DNA of 64,000 bases from Fratercula arctica (taxonomy: Eukaryota; Chordata; Aves; Charadriiformes; Alcidae). Below, one piece after another: positions 1 to 13,400 of the stretch. Each line of letters starts with the position of its first letter. The stretch's first letter is position 1. The DNA lies in assembly GCA_947846985.1 (NCBI GenBank), contig CANTUZ010000008.1, forward strand, positions 25,315,352-25,379,351, in the 5' to 3' direction. The notes below the pieces were generated by a model. That model saw only the letters and a list, made by a program, of their open reading frames with translations, did no database searches and was not told where the DNA came from. Made by a program: the position numbers and the translations under genes.

Positions 1-1920
1 CTAAGTAGAAAAAAGAAGAAACCAATAAAATCCTTATTTCTGCAGATAAACCTAGAGGTAAGGCTGTTAACAGGGAAGAGGATAGAAGCATTAATACTAA
101 CGTTCCTAACGCACCTTCATCTTGGTGAATAACATAGTGAGGCATAGCATTTGAACGGGTCACAGCTGATACAGCATAACATGCTATGAAGTTAGACAGT
201 CTCAGCAATATGTACATTTTCTTTGATATTAAAAGCTTTATTGTTCACATCATGTATGATCACACCTCAAATAGAAGCAATAACTAGCGGTAGATCAAGT
301 TTTGAAGCTTAATATGAAGAAATCTTAATTAAATAGAGATCAAAAGTCAGAGCTATCATTTAAAATAAAATAGAAACCGAGACCGAACTGCAAACTGTGC
401 ATGTTCTTTCAGAATATGTCAGTCAAGTAGCATGATAAAAAACTGCTATTAAAACACATTTAACAATTAAATCAAAGTTGCCTTGCACTTAGTTTCCTAC
501 CAAGTTTCCCAATTTCTCTTTCAGGAAAGACTAAGTAGTGGAAGGGAGTGAGGTGCCTCCTGTTAGGATATTGGTCACGTGATTTTATAATGGAAATCAC
601 ATTAACACCTTCATACTCTCAGATAACAAGAATTCAGCAAACTGTTTAAACATATCATTTCTTCATTATAGTGCCTCTGAACCAAAGTTCTCAAAAAGAT
701 TACAGTTCATACCTTTTGTCATAGCAAAAAAACATTAAGATATATTATGGAAAATGAAGCATCATGAAGCAACACTGATATTCAGAGGAGCAAAAAGAAA
801 TGTCAGATCTCAGCGTTAGAGAGGAGAACTGCACATACAGACAAGCTGGCTCCTTGTTAGCATCAAGAAAAGTAAGAAAGGTCTTTGCCTTCCCATAGTC
901 AATTATATGGATAATGTTTGATTATAAAGTTCAGTGGGAAATTATTCCAGAGTTGGCAGACTCCTAAAGGGAAAATTACTTTATGAAGGTATGAAATTTC
1001 TGAAATTAATAAACTAGATTGCTTGAAACTGTTTATACCCAATGAGTTTCTCAGTGAAGGATGATATTTGTTGTCATACAAGTTCTTGTATATAAATTTG
1101 AAACTGTACAAATTATGCTTGTTTAGACTGAATGTCGCCTATAAAAACTCTTTATTTGGCCTGTGCTCAGTGGTGTATGTATATTAGTTTATGCAACCAG
1201 GGCAAATGGTGAAGCACGCACATACAACAAGGCACACGGCAAGGAGGCAAATCATGTACAGGGGGAAAGAACCTTGTGAATGACTGCATGGTCCTGTCAC
1301 CGGCTGGGGTTAAACCACGATAGGGCCAAAATTATATAAGACGATAAAATTATGTCATTTTATCATTGGATATACCTGTTTTCTTTATTTCTAAAGTAAA
1401 CCATTACAAGTATCCTCTGCAGTACAATTACGTATTATTTGGAAATCCTTTAATTACATCTACATATTGCAAATATAGATAAAAATAAATTATGTACGTA
1501 TACGTCTATGATACAATCCCCTCTTCCCCTGCTTTCAGACTGACTGTTATAAAGGTAACACAGCGCCATCCCAACATGACATCATTTTACAGTCTCTGAG
1601 CACTTCCTGCACGTGACTGCAAGTGACCATGGGAAATGCTGGAAAATGGAGTACAACTTGTATGTACTGTCATCTGTTTTATGCGTATTTCATCTATGAA
1701 ACAGTTGAAACGTGCACCCGTGAAACGACTCTCAGGGTTAACTCAAGGACTTTTGAATCACCTGTTTGGTTCTGAGCTATCACACTGGTTTGGATCAGTA
1801 GAATAAGCCAATGCAAGTACTTCAGAAATTGAACAGCAGAGCTTCGCACTCATTATTAAAAGAGATAGTGATAACATATATACGATTGTTTTGCTAAAAT
1901 GTAAATAATTATGCTCTTAC
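1..1920 (-). other. COL5A2: COL5A2 intron 12 (partial)
   Basis: No collagen-like Gly-X-Y coding or other convincing exon is visible. The stretch is AT-rich. A short piece around 1277-1330 resembles phrases common in avian LTR-type repeats, but this could not be confirmed. The rest looks unique. Confidence 0.7.
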
Positions 1921-1974
1921 TGGAGATCCTGGAAATCCAGGCTCACCGGATTGTCCTGGTCTACCAGGTTCACC
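1921..1974 (-). CDS. COL5A2: COL5A2 exon 12: main triple helix, last exon visible
   Basis: This 54-nt exon encodes [18 protein letters not shown] with acceptor TTTCCTTAG and donor GTAAGA. Compared with the human segment as I remember it (GEPGRNGNPGEVGFAGSP), several X and Y positions differ while every glycine is kept, as expected of a functional helix. No further exon is seen between here and position 1, so the next one lies off the left edge. Confidence 0.94.
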
Positions 1975-4900
1975 CTAAGGAAAGGAAAAAAAAGGACACA
2001 TGAAAACAGCAGATGTGAAAATTATCTTATTATTCTTCCATTCAAACAATGAGGACATTCACATCAGTATTACATATCTTCTCTTTACTGTAACAATTTC
2101 AGCGATATAAACCAACTGCACACATGACTGGCAATTTGCATTAGACACATTAACTTAAAAAAGGCTTTTAACAAAGAATTGCGTCAATTGATGCCTGAGT
2201 CCAAAATGCATCTCAGCATCACAAGATGGCGCTGCAACGTAGTTTTCCTATGAATTAATGAGGTAACCTTTTGTTATCCTCACGCAGAGTCAAATTACTT
2301 TAATTTTCCATAGGAACAACAGCCTAAAACTGCCAGCATTGTAGCTTATGAGTTCAATGTTATTAAATGTGTACAATTTCATTCTAGGTTGGTGACCCTT
2401 TTCTGTGCAATGCAATAGGAAAGAAAATATGTATAATACATACATCTTACATGTATGTGTACATACATGGACAGAGTCATAAAATCAGTTATGAATGTAA
2501 TAAACAATTTAAAAGTTCAAAAAAAAAATTAAATACTAATATTTTATTGTCCGGATCCAGGTGAATGTTATCATCAGACAGTACTTCTAACTCATCATGC
2601 AATTCCCAAAAGAGGAGATGCCTCCAATTGCCCCCTCCTAACTGTGGTATATTATTATGTTTGATTTCAAGAAAGACATCTCAGTTGGAAGAACTGGATG
2701 AGGAAAGAAATAATAAAGTGCCAGTGCTTAAACCTTAGGTATGATGGTGACATGTAAGGAAAAGATTAGAGGGATTTGAAAAGAGTTGCTAAGATTTATA
2801 GTTTTGACACTGCACTTGAGGAGTATGATTACAAGGAAAAGTAAATAGATAAAATTAGTTACAACAGGCACATCTGCTGGTTAGTCACTGTCTCAAAGAT
2901 GCCAATTTTTTTTATTAAAAATAAAATGAGATACAAAAAATAGCAAACTTACATCTTCACCAGGTTTGCCTGGAGGTCCCTCTGGTCCACGAGAACCAAC
3001 TGGACCCTAAGAAATAAATATATTTGTTGAGAAGTCAATTTAGCCATCAGTAAAATATCTATTTGCTCCATTTCAAAATCTGGTTTTACAAAAACAGACA
3101 TAGAAAAAGGATTATTTTATGCCTAAACACACTTGCTTAATTTTGTAGTGTTCTTTCTAACCATCCTGCTACCAAGAAACTTGCATTATGTTACATAAAA
3201 GTATAGGATGAATTCTTCAGGAGAGAAAAAAAACCCCACACATTAAAAATCACAATTGCTATTGTTCCAAATCTCTGGCTCTTACTTTTACTTTCAAAAT
3301 ATTTTATTGCCTCAAAAACATAAATATTCTCATCATCCTTTGTGTAAGTTACACTACCAGGTATGGTTTTACCAGTGCTTAAACATCCTCAGGTCTGTGC
3401 TGGAAAAGTAATAATGATTGTTTATACTATAATCATTATTATGCATGTTCAAAAAAATTCAAATTTGTTGATTCAGGACAACATGCTCTGAACACCACAA
3501 CCCTTGACTGAAGTTACTTCGTAGCTTCAGCTGAGACAACACAAAAAAAAATCTTTTCTGAAGTAAGGCGGTATAATATATTTTTTGCATTTTTATTGTA
3601 GAAATCCTTGTGTTTATTTGTCTTACCATAGGTCCTGGATCCCCAGGTTCACCAGGTGGGCCTGTGGGGCCAGCACCGCCCTAAAATTAACCAAAGATGA
3701 ACACAGTTACAAATTCCAAGAAGTAAAAATATAAGGATATAAATTATAATCCATGATCAGGAAAATCACAGCCATGGGACAGCCTGGATTCTAATTCAGA
3801 ACCAGTTCACATTGCAAAATGAGTGAAAGTTGGATACTAAAATCCCTAAAGCTTTAGATAAGTCTTGCGCCGTACACAAATCCCAATGCAAACTTAACAC
3901 CATGCCAATACTGAAACCAGAACAGTCATCATTTTCATTGCTGTTCCCCCACTAAAAAATGTCTGTTGGGTTAAAACCTTGTTAAAGGTCTAATAAATTG
4001 TTCCTTTTGAGTTAATTTCTGCATATAGGGTACATCTGGAGCAGAGCTCTAGAGAGCCACAAGATGCTATTCTGATACAGATGCTTTCATCGATGCCTCA
4101 CTGAAGACGGACATTGCCTCAGAGACGCACACACACACCAGTTGCTATGCACTTTATCTTCACTCCTGGCTAATTACCTTAAATCCCCTGGAGCGAAGTA
4201 CTTACTTGTTTTCCTTGGAGACCCTGAGGACCTCTTGGACCCACTGGACCCTATCAAAAACATAACTTGTTACACACTGGAAATCACCATTTCCCAAGTA
4301 CCATTCATCCTACAAAGGCAGCAAAATGGCCTGATAGTGACCTCCAAGACAATGTTTCTATGGTCAAACTCTCTGAAAGGCTTTTACTCAGGAGACTGAT
4401 GTTATGAAATAGAAAAGTACAAAGAATGGAAATCTTCAAACTCAAAAAGAGCAGCCACAGCAGTGTAAATTGATTAGCAGCTGAAAATATGGGCTTGTTT
4501 CCTTTCTGGAACCTCACAGTCTCTGGAGTCAGTCAGAATAACTGGGTTGCCTGCATAGCTCCACGGAAAAAAATTGTAATAACAGAATCGAGTTGGGGAG
4601 AATATTCTTGCCCTGAAGGGAATCTCATTACTCAGATTAATCTCATAAAGGAGCCAATGACAAAATAAATTCATGCTGCTGTTCTCAGTCATGAACAGCA
4701 ACAAACAGTGATGGAAGGATGTATTTTCATTAATTGTAGACACCACAAAACCTCTTCCAAACAGTTGTGGTTTGTTACAGAAAATTCAGATTTCCCCTTA
4801 AAAAGTTTCATGGAATTTTTAGGAAAAATCTCATACTTTATGTTTATGTCATGGTTTAAATTACAATAATCTTGTCTGAAAGTAATTCCCTCATTTATAG

Positions 4901-7900
4901 CAGTACAAAAACATCTATAGTAGGCAATAACTTGCACATCGACAGAGGTTCAAGATTTATGTCTTTTACCCACAATTCATTAATTTTTACTAATTTTCAG
5001 AAAGCAAATGTAGAAGCATTAGTAATAGGCCATTTAATAATTCTAATCAACATTAAAAACAAATCAAAAAACAATGGTTAAGCTGAGTGACTGTCAGTTA
5101 TTCAGTGTACAAGGAAAGGAAAAAAGGCTATCGCAGAACTTGAGGAATCAATCCAAAGACAGTGAGTAACACCTGACTTCAGTAAACTTTTTGTAAGGCC
5201 TTAGAGATATTGAAAGGCCTAGATATTGAAAAATAATTTAAAAGATATATTAACATTAAAACAAATCATATTTGATAATGACAAAAGAGGCAGTACAAGA
5301 GATGCAATGTCTCAAGACAAATTGAGTGAAAGGATTAAACAAAATGATGGAGGGCAACAAAGTAAGTAGGACAGACTTGCAGAACAAATCATTGCATGGG
5401 CACACAGCAAATTCACTGGAGAGAGACAGTCACAAAAAAGGAAAGTTCTTTGAAGAAATCACTGCAAAATTTAATCCTAAAGCAAAACATCAGATTACCT
5501 TTAGCACCTTTCAATTTGTATTGAAACTGTGCTTGAAAGTTACTAGTGGGGTCTTGGAGGGACAAGATTCACGTAGGCAAACTCATGGACAGTACAATCA
5601 CTAAAAGATGGTTTCCTTAAGAATGAATGTTAAAAATAACAGCAAAGAGGGTAACTGTATCTTCAAGACATCACAATGTGATAAAAGAAGTGAAAAGAGA
5701 TAATACTAAAAAACAACGCCAAGAGTTCCAGCAGGGACAGCTTACAGTGGTGAAACAGCTTTCACAGACAGTAAAAAATTTTACAGTTATCATAAGTCCT
5801 TATTGCACTAAAAATAAAGGGCATTATCTGAACAGTGAGAGATGCCAATGATAAAACTGGACTCACTGGAGAAATAGAATGTCTGTCTTAAAATAATGAA
5901 GCACAGCTTTCAGTTAACAGCCTTCAAAGTTACATATTTGTTTATTCTGCTTGGCGTTACACCTGATGCTTTTCAGTTACTCTGCAGTGACTCAAGACAA
6001 GAGAAGATGATCAGGGGGCTGGAGCACCTCTATGAGGACAGGCTGAGAGAGTTGGGGTTGTTCAGCCTGGAGAAGAGAAGGCTCCAGGGATACCTTATAG
6101 CAGCCTTCCAGTATCTGAAGGGGGCCTACAAGAAAGCTGGAGAGATTCTTTTTACAAGGGCATGTAGCGACAGGATGAGGGATAATGGCTTCAAGCTGGA
6201 AGAGGGTAGATTTAGATTAGATATTGGGAAGAAATTCTCTACTGTGAGGGTGGTGAGACACTGGAACAGGTTGACCAGGGAAGATGTCAATGCCCCATCC
6301 CTGGAAGTGTTCGAGGCCAGGTTGGATGAGGCTTTGAGCAACCTGGTCTAGTGGAAGGTGTCCCTGCCCATGGCCCCATGGCAGGGGGGTTCAGACTAGA
6401 TGACCTATCTTTAAGATCCCTTTCAACTCTAACTATTCTATGATTCTATGAAAATCGGGAGCTTATTTTTTCCTGTACCTTACTCTTAGCAGCTGCTATA
6501 TTTCAGGAGGAGGGAAGGAAGACAAGAAAGCTAGAGGTAGGGAAAAAAGCTTTCACTTTAACAGAAGAACATTTTTTCACTTTTTTCCAGATCCTGTGAA
6601 AAACTGCACTAGAACATACTGTACATGCAGGTTCTAGGGGCATAGGAAGTTGAAGAGGATGAATTCCCCTTTGGGTTTTTGCATATGCACACCACTTCCA
6701 CCTCGTTCTGCAGTACAGGTCTAATCTGGTCTTACCACTGCACCAGGCATCAGTCCCATCTGACTACCAAGTCCAGATTTCTCATCCAGTCCTGCCATCT
6801 GAGCTGAAAATGGCTGGAAAAATAAGATGGGTGATTTTAGCATTAGTCATTTTCATGCTTCATAAAGCAAAATTTCATGCTACCAAATCTTTATTGTTCA
6901 CATTGGCTTTGCAGCATTAAGAACTAAATTCTTGTTATAATCGTTAAAACAAAAGTTGTCTTTCCTGTAAATTTAAGGTTTAAGGCTTCATAGACCAGTC
7001 AAATACATGATATTGTCTGCTTACTATTCTGAATCTACTCCCACTTGAATATGAAACAAATAAGAAAATTACCTAAAAAGAGGAAAGCCTCCCACGAAAT
7101 TAATTTCTTTCACCACCTTGAAATTTAAATCATGCTTTAACTTCATCTGCACTATTCCTTTATTTCTTGTAAGCCTTTCTTTTGTTTTCATTTACTGTGC
7201 TTCAAGTTCAGAAATACCTTGAGGTAAATGGAAACGTAGCTGATATGATTTCAAACCAGAATATTTAAGCATGTTGCCCTTATTCAGCAAAGTTGAAGGC
7301 CACTGCTGTTCATGACAATTCACAGAGACAAATGAGTTAGAGCAGGGAGAACCTTCAGTGACCCCTCCTTCTTCAAGTGCATAGTTGAAATAACAGTTTT
7401 ATTTTGCTTTGTTCAGAGCCAGATCCTCACTTGTGGCAGGCAAGAGATTACAGTGGCTGAGAGTGAGCAACTGCACAAATGTCCATTCAAGTCATCTAAG
7501 ATTTACCATTTGTTCTGCATCAGATTGGTCCCCAAACACATTTTTTGCAAGGCTGGAGATTGCCTAACTTCAGAGACAGGAATACAAACCAAAAATGTCT
7601 TAGATCTCTGGCCACACCTACTCTTTCATGTTTTCTGTGGAAATCTATAAAGGATGGTGGTCTAATACCCATCCTGGTGCTTCTGTGATTCTAAGGGATT
7701 CCTCTGTGCTGAAGATGCTTACTTGGGCTGAATCTGCTGGATTCAGAACTATTTGGAAAGGTGGTTAAGTCAGGAAATGCTGCCCAAACTTGCAAGCTGT
7801 TGGCCTAACATGAATATTTCAGCTTATTGTCAGTATAACTCTATTGTTTTCAGTAACATTGCAGGAACAATGGAGTGAGAAATCAAAACATATCTTCCAA

Positions 7901-10386
7901 ACAGCAATGAATGTGTAACACTTGACCCATTCAAATATGCATTTCATTATCAATCACAATTAGTGTTCCATGGAATTTGCAAGGCCGGGGAGCGGGGGGA
8001 GTCTTGCAGAACACCTTGTCTGCGTCTGTGGCTGGTTAGCACTGCTTTTGACAATTCCATACTCGATCTCAGTGTTGGTCCGAACAATTACAGCAAGAAG
8101 TATACTTAAGCACATTTTGATTTCTCTCATTAGTTCTTCTGTTATTTATAATTAATCTTACTTTTTCTCTTCTGCGTTCCTCATTTGGCACACCAGTTTC
8201 CCTGTACTATTGCCCAGATCCCTTGGGTTTAAGTCAGGTGGAAGTAACAGAACCCTGCTGAGAGTTTTAGATTTGGCCACCTTGGCTTTTCTAGATGCTA
8301 AAACCCGTTGTGAAAGGTGTGGGTGTGTCCTTTCCAAGGTTTCTCATGTTCAACTTGCCCCAGTTTTGGGCAGAACTTGGACTGTCACTAGCTGCTCTCC
8401 CTCATGACTGGGAGACAGGAATGGTCGGCACAGAGTTCCACGTTCACTGAAGCAAAGAGAAGTTACTCTTTGTATCATGTGGATCTGGCCCAACACTCAC
8501 TTCACTTTCTACCAAAGCAAGTGTAAAACTTACCCTGCTTAGTCCATCTGGTCCTGGGTGGGTAGGATGCCCTGGAGGACCAGGGTCACCAGGCTGGCCA
8601 GGAATACCAGGTTCACCATCAATCCCTTGAGGACCACGAGGACCCTAGAAAAAAATCAGAAATGCCAACAGTGTGCAAAGGTATTCATTAAAATCATTGT
8701 CACTGGCAAACAACTGCCTAGTCTTTGTGATAAGTTTGTGATAAGTTTTATGCATTTCTACAGAAAGATCTTCAAAGAAACAACATCCCTCAAGATCTGT
8801 TCCTACCTTCAGATCAGACGCGCTGGCTAAAATTAGTCTCAAATCCAACACACAAGTAAACTGCAGTAATTTGTCTCAGAGACTCTTTTAGAAACTCAGG
8901 TTTCCTATCATTCAATAGTAGAGTATACTATTCCTGAAAAACTATTTGGCTTTGCACATAATATAGACTACCACAAATTTACTTCTAAAATACATATAGC
9001 TCAGATCCACGTACATACACGTTTAGGAAACTCCAGCATAAGACTGGATTTTTACAGCCTCCTGACATCAGGAACAGTTTAGACAGCTCACACTATTGCT
9101 GATTTCTCAACACAGTTACACTGCCAAAAATGCGGAGTAACTCCCTCAGTGTCGATGTTAAGTCTGGCTAGTATTTGCAGAATAGGCTAGGAGGCCATCC
9201 CATTGCTCCCATTTTGATCACCCACTTTGGATTCCTAAACTGGATTCATCTTATCTTGTGTCAGAATTAAAATTAAACACAGAAGCAGCTAATAAAACAT
9301 CAGTGGAACAAAATCAATAGCAATGGGGTCAATAAAGATATACTTCAATCATAAAAACAGACTTTAAAGTACTTATCACTACTGCTTCCTTCGTTAGAAT
9401 AAAATGTTTGACGATGGCAAGGAAAAATTTTATACGGTATAATAAGTTCTTCTATTTTAAGGATCCTTAAACATAAAACTTTGGAAGCCTGGCTCAGTGA
9501 GTCATCTTTACAAACACTATAATCAGACAGATTGTCTGTATTTCCTTGAGATGAGGACTGTGTTTCCTTGCAGTCTGCGACCCATTTCAGTGGAATTTAT
9601 GTCTGAACTAGTATGGTTTGAACGGGTATGATTTGAACTAGTATGGGTCGCACATTAAAGAAAAAGCATTCCCTTGGGAAAGAGTTACAATAGGATTCCT
9701 GGAAACTCCCAGTGAATAAGCTAATTCTATTAATTCTCAATCTATCTTTATGGTCTGAAATACCTATAAGCCTCGCAATCAGAGGAAAACCCTTTTCTTA
9801 TCAGACATACATGTACACACACACCCCCCTCCTCACAGAATGAGTTGTGAACAGATGGCATTCTGAAACAAATGAGGATTCATGCACGGTGGATGGAAGA
9901 AGAAGGTTCTAGCAGAAAACATTATTATTTAATATTTCTATTATAAACAGAAGTACACACTGCCAAACCTAAAAGTGCATACTGTCTAAAGGAGGGAAAG
10001 AATGAGTTATCTTCTTTTGCTTGTTCTCAAAACAAAAACAAATCTAAGCATTAGAGAAAAAAAAACAGTTCCCAATAAAGAATTAAGGAAGCTTCTACAC
10101 AACTACTGGTTTTCAATATCCAAACAAAGACACCTTAACAAAATCTGATATAGAAAAAGGGTTTTTTTCCATTTCTTTTTAGAAAAGTACCTACTTCCTA
10201 GTCACCAAAAATCAACCTACTTCAAGAGCAACAGTGCAATCCCCCACCTCAAAACATCCCTGAAACCATGTTTTGTATTTGTAGGTGGCAACTAACCAGC
10301 GCTATATAACCAATATTTGTAGGCTTTTTTAATAAAATCTTTATTATACTTTTATTTATTTTATGTTGTTTATCTCTTCATATGTA

Positions 10387-10420
<34 letters not shown>

Positions 10421-13400
10421 AAGCCCTTTCATTTTCCTTCAGTAGCTCAAGGTCAGTGAGGTTTTTTTTTAAAAAAAAAAGGGGGAAAAAATTCTAATAC
10501 AGGCCACGAGGTGGCACCGTTTAAACACTCAATTTACTCATTCTGACTCATTGCTGCTGCTGTTCAGGAAACTATTAAAGGTTTTGCCTGTAATGGAATA
10601 AAAGGAAATGCAGATCATGGTATAACACTCTTAAACTACTATGTATTTTAACTGCTTCTGCAACTACAATCGAGTGTAAATCCATATTGAAACAAAACAT
10701 ATCAATGGTTCTGAGGATGCTCAAGCTTATTTTCTGTCTTCAAAAGTTCATTTGTAAACACCTAAAATTTTATCATGCTCCATAACTCCCTCTCCCTAGA
10801 TGCATTTGGAAAATGCAAACATGCTATTCCCTAGCTATTTCAGCCTCAGTATTACACTAACAAAGAATTTGGGAGAAAAAATATGGTAATACTCCTGAAT
10901 TCATTTTACATGCAAGGGTCCTGCTTTTGTAAAAGGCAGAGATTCATAGCAAGGTTGAGTTTCTTCCGCTAGTCAGTAGGACCTCATGTAAAGACCAAAA
11001 AACATCCAAAGAAATCGACAAATGGCTTGGAAATGTGCTTAGTGTTCTCATAATATCACTAGTCAGTAATGTCTTTACCCAGATTAATTTTATAAAGGGT
11101 GTCTGTACAAGGTTACCTGCTCCATGAGGTATTTTTAAAAAACTGCAAACAACGTGCAGAGAGGTTTTCATAATATAAACTGCAGCTGTGAGCTAACATT
11201 TTTGTTCACACAAGTATAAATAAAAAATCCTGCACTAGCAGTCACTGTATCTAAAAGCAGTACTTTTTGGTCTCACACCTGCACTCTGACATACACAGGG
11301 CTCACCAGAACCTCTGGCGTCACATTTTTAAAGGAGATGACTGGTTCCTAATCCCTTGATATTCCTTGAAAGCAGTATAATAACCTGTGTCAAAGGAACT
11401 CAGAACTATTTGTAATAGCCTTTTGGTGTTTTCGGTGCTTCTAGCAACCACTCTATAGAGACATACAAGGGATGCATGGCAGAGAATCAGACAATATTTA
11501 GCATCTCATTGATAATATTGCACATTAGGAAAGCCTTTCAAACATCTCTATAAACTACCAAGCTGGTGAGGGGTCTGGAGACCAAGTCATATGAGCAGAG
11601 GCTGAGGGAACTGGCCATGTTTAGTTTGGAGAAGAGGAGGCTGAGGGGAGACCTCATTGCCCTCAACAACTCCCTGAAAGGAGGGTGTAGGGAGGTGGGT
11701 GTTGGCCTCTTCTCCCAGGTGAATAATGACAGGACCAGAGGAAATGGCCTGAAGTTGCGGCGGGGAGGTTTAGATTAGATATTAGGAAGAATTACTTTAC
11801 TGAAAGAGTGGTCAGGCACTGGAACAGCCTGCCCGGGGAGGTGGTTGAGCCACCATCCCTAGAGATATTTAAGAAACATGTAGATTTGGCACTTCAGGGC
11901 ATGATCTAGTGACAGAGATTGTAGGGGTCTTTTTGTGTGTGTATGGTTGGACTCGATGATCTCAAAGGTCCTTTCCAACCATGAAGATTCTATGATTCTA
12001 TGAAACAGTCAAGATTCCTCTACACACCACAAGATTTCACAATTACTCCCAGAATTCTTTTAAGCATCTTGATACTCATACAACAGACAAATGTCTTACA
12101 GTGATTTAAGAGCAGCAGTGGCTTTGGCATCCATCTCAAAGAGGCTAGACACTTAACTCCACTGCTTTAGAAGCGTCTTTACCATCTATGGACAACAGGC
12201 ACTCACTGGAGGACCAGCAGAAAGGAGTCAGTTTTAGGCCTATGCCTGAACTCAGTATTGGCTCGCTCTCTCCTGAGGGATAGGAAAATATCCACATAGA
12301 AATTACAATGATACAACTCTAAAATCTGCTTTTAGCAGCTTCTGCTCTTTGACCTAGGTTTTTCAACAGGAAGATGTCATCTTTGGTATTTTCAGCCCTC
12401 CCTTTTAGCCTTTCTGTTGTTCTCCACATGCAGACACTGAAATTCCCTTCTGAAGTCTTTATTTCCACTGAGCAAACTTGATTATATTATTCACCAGCAT
12501 ACCAACATACACAGTCACATATTAACTCCTGCTAACTTCCTGAGCTTTGCCTTTGCTGAAATACTCTGAGCCACACGGCTCACACTGCCTCTCATGCACG
12601 GTAGTAACCAGCAAAAATTCAGCAAGTTCTTAAACGGGCAAACAAGATGTTCCAGTTTTGTTCTTTTTTTTTTTAAATCCTGAAGAAAGCCATACTCTCA
12701 GACACTACTTTGGGAAATTGTTGAGAAAGGATGGCTTTTAGTGGAAATACTGCTAAACCTGTCAACTATGTGAAGACATTCAGGTTTCAATCTACCCGGG
12801 GAATGGTGAGATATGAACATGTTTCTGTTTGTTACCTGATTCTTGGAAAATATGAAGAAAGTTCTGGTAACTCTAGAAGACATGGAGACAGCTAAAAGCC
12901 ATCTAACCATTTGAGGTTAGTCAGTACTTGCCTTCTGAGATATTTAATAACTTACAGGTCTTCCCTTTGGTCCTCGTTCTCCTCGTGGTCCTTGTGAGCC
13001 TGGAGGTCCCTAAAAGAAAGATTAGAAATATTAAGTGCCTTTTAGTCTAACTAATGATTAATAACGCTCTGAAAATATGAAATGCAATGCTTATTTGAAA
13101 ATTCATTTGGGGGGAGGGGTGGGGTGTTCACATTATCAAAAAGAAAACAGCTACCATCACCAACTATTCAATATTTCTTCTCAATTGTACATTGCCTGAG
13201 GGGAGTAGAACCAGGATGGAGAGATCTACAAAATACTTTCATCTCTCATGTGCTCCACAAGTTAATTTAGCAAAGGTTTTCTTAATGCTGGAGGCTCTTA
13301 ATGCAGAAATGTACAGGTCTGAGACATCCTTCTTGCTAGCCCAGAACTGGTCTCTGCTTAGCCACAGCCAGAGAGCATACTGCATCTCCTTCTACTCCTG

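Larger units (their letters stand above)
8645..12955 (-). other. COL5A2: COL5A2 intron 6
   Basis: At 4311 nt this is the longest complete intron here. It contains a 15-nt triple tandem repeat (9603-9647), an A23 run (10392-10414), a T9-A10-G5 block (10462-10485) and a second CR1 3' fragment (11556-12004). The remainder is AT-rich and looks unique. Confidence 0.85.

Noticed and set aside
4142..4399. 85-codon plus-strand ORF over the 45-nt collagen exon
   Set aside because: It is the antisense shadow of COL5A2 exon 9.
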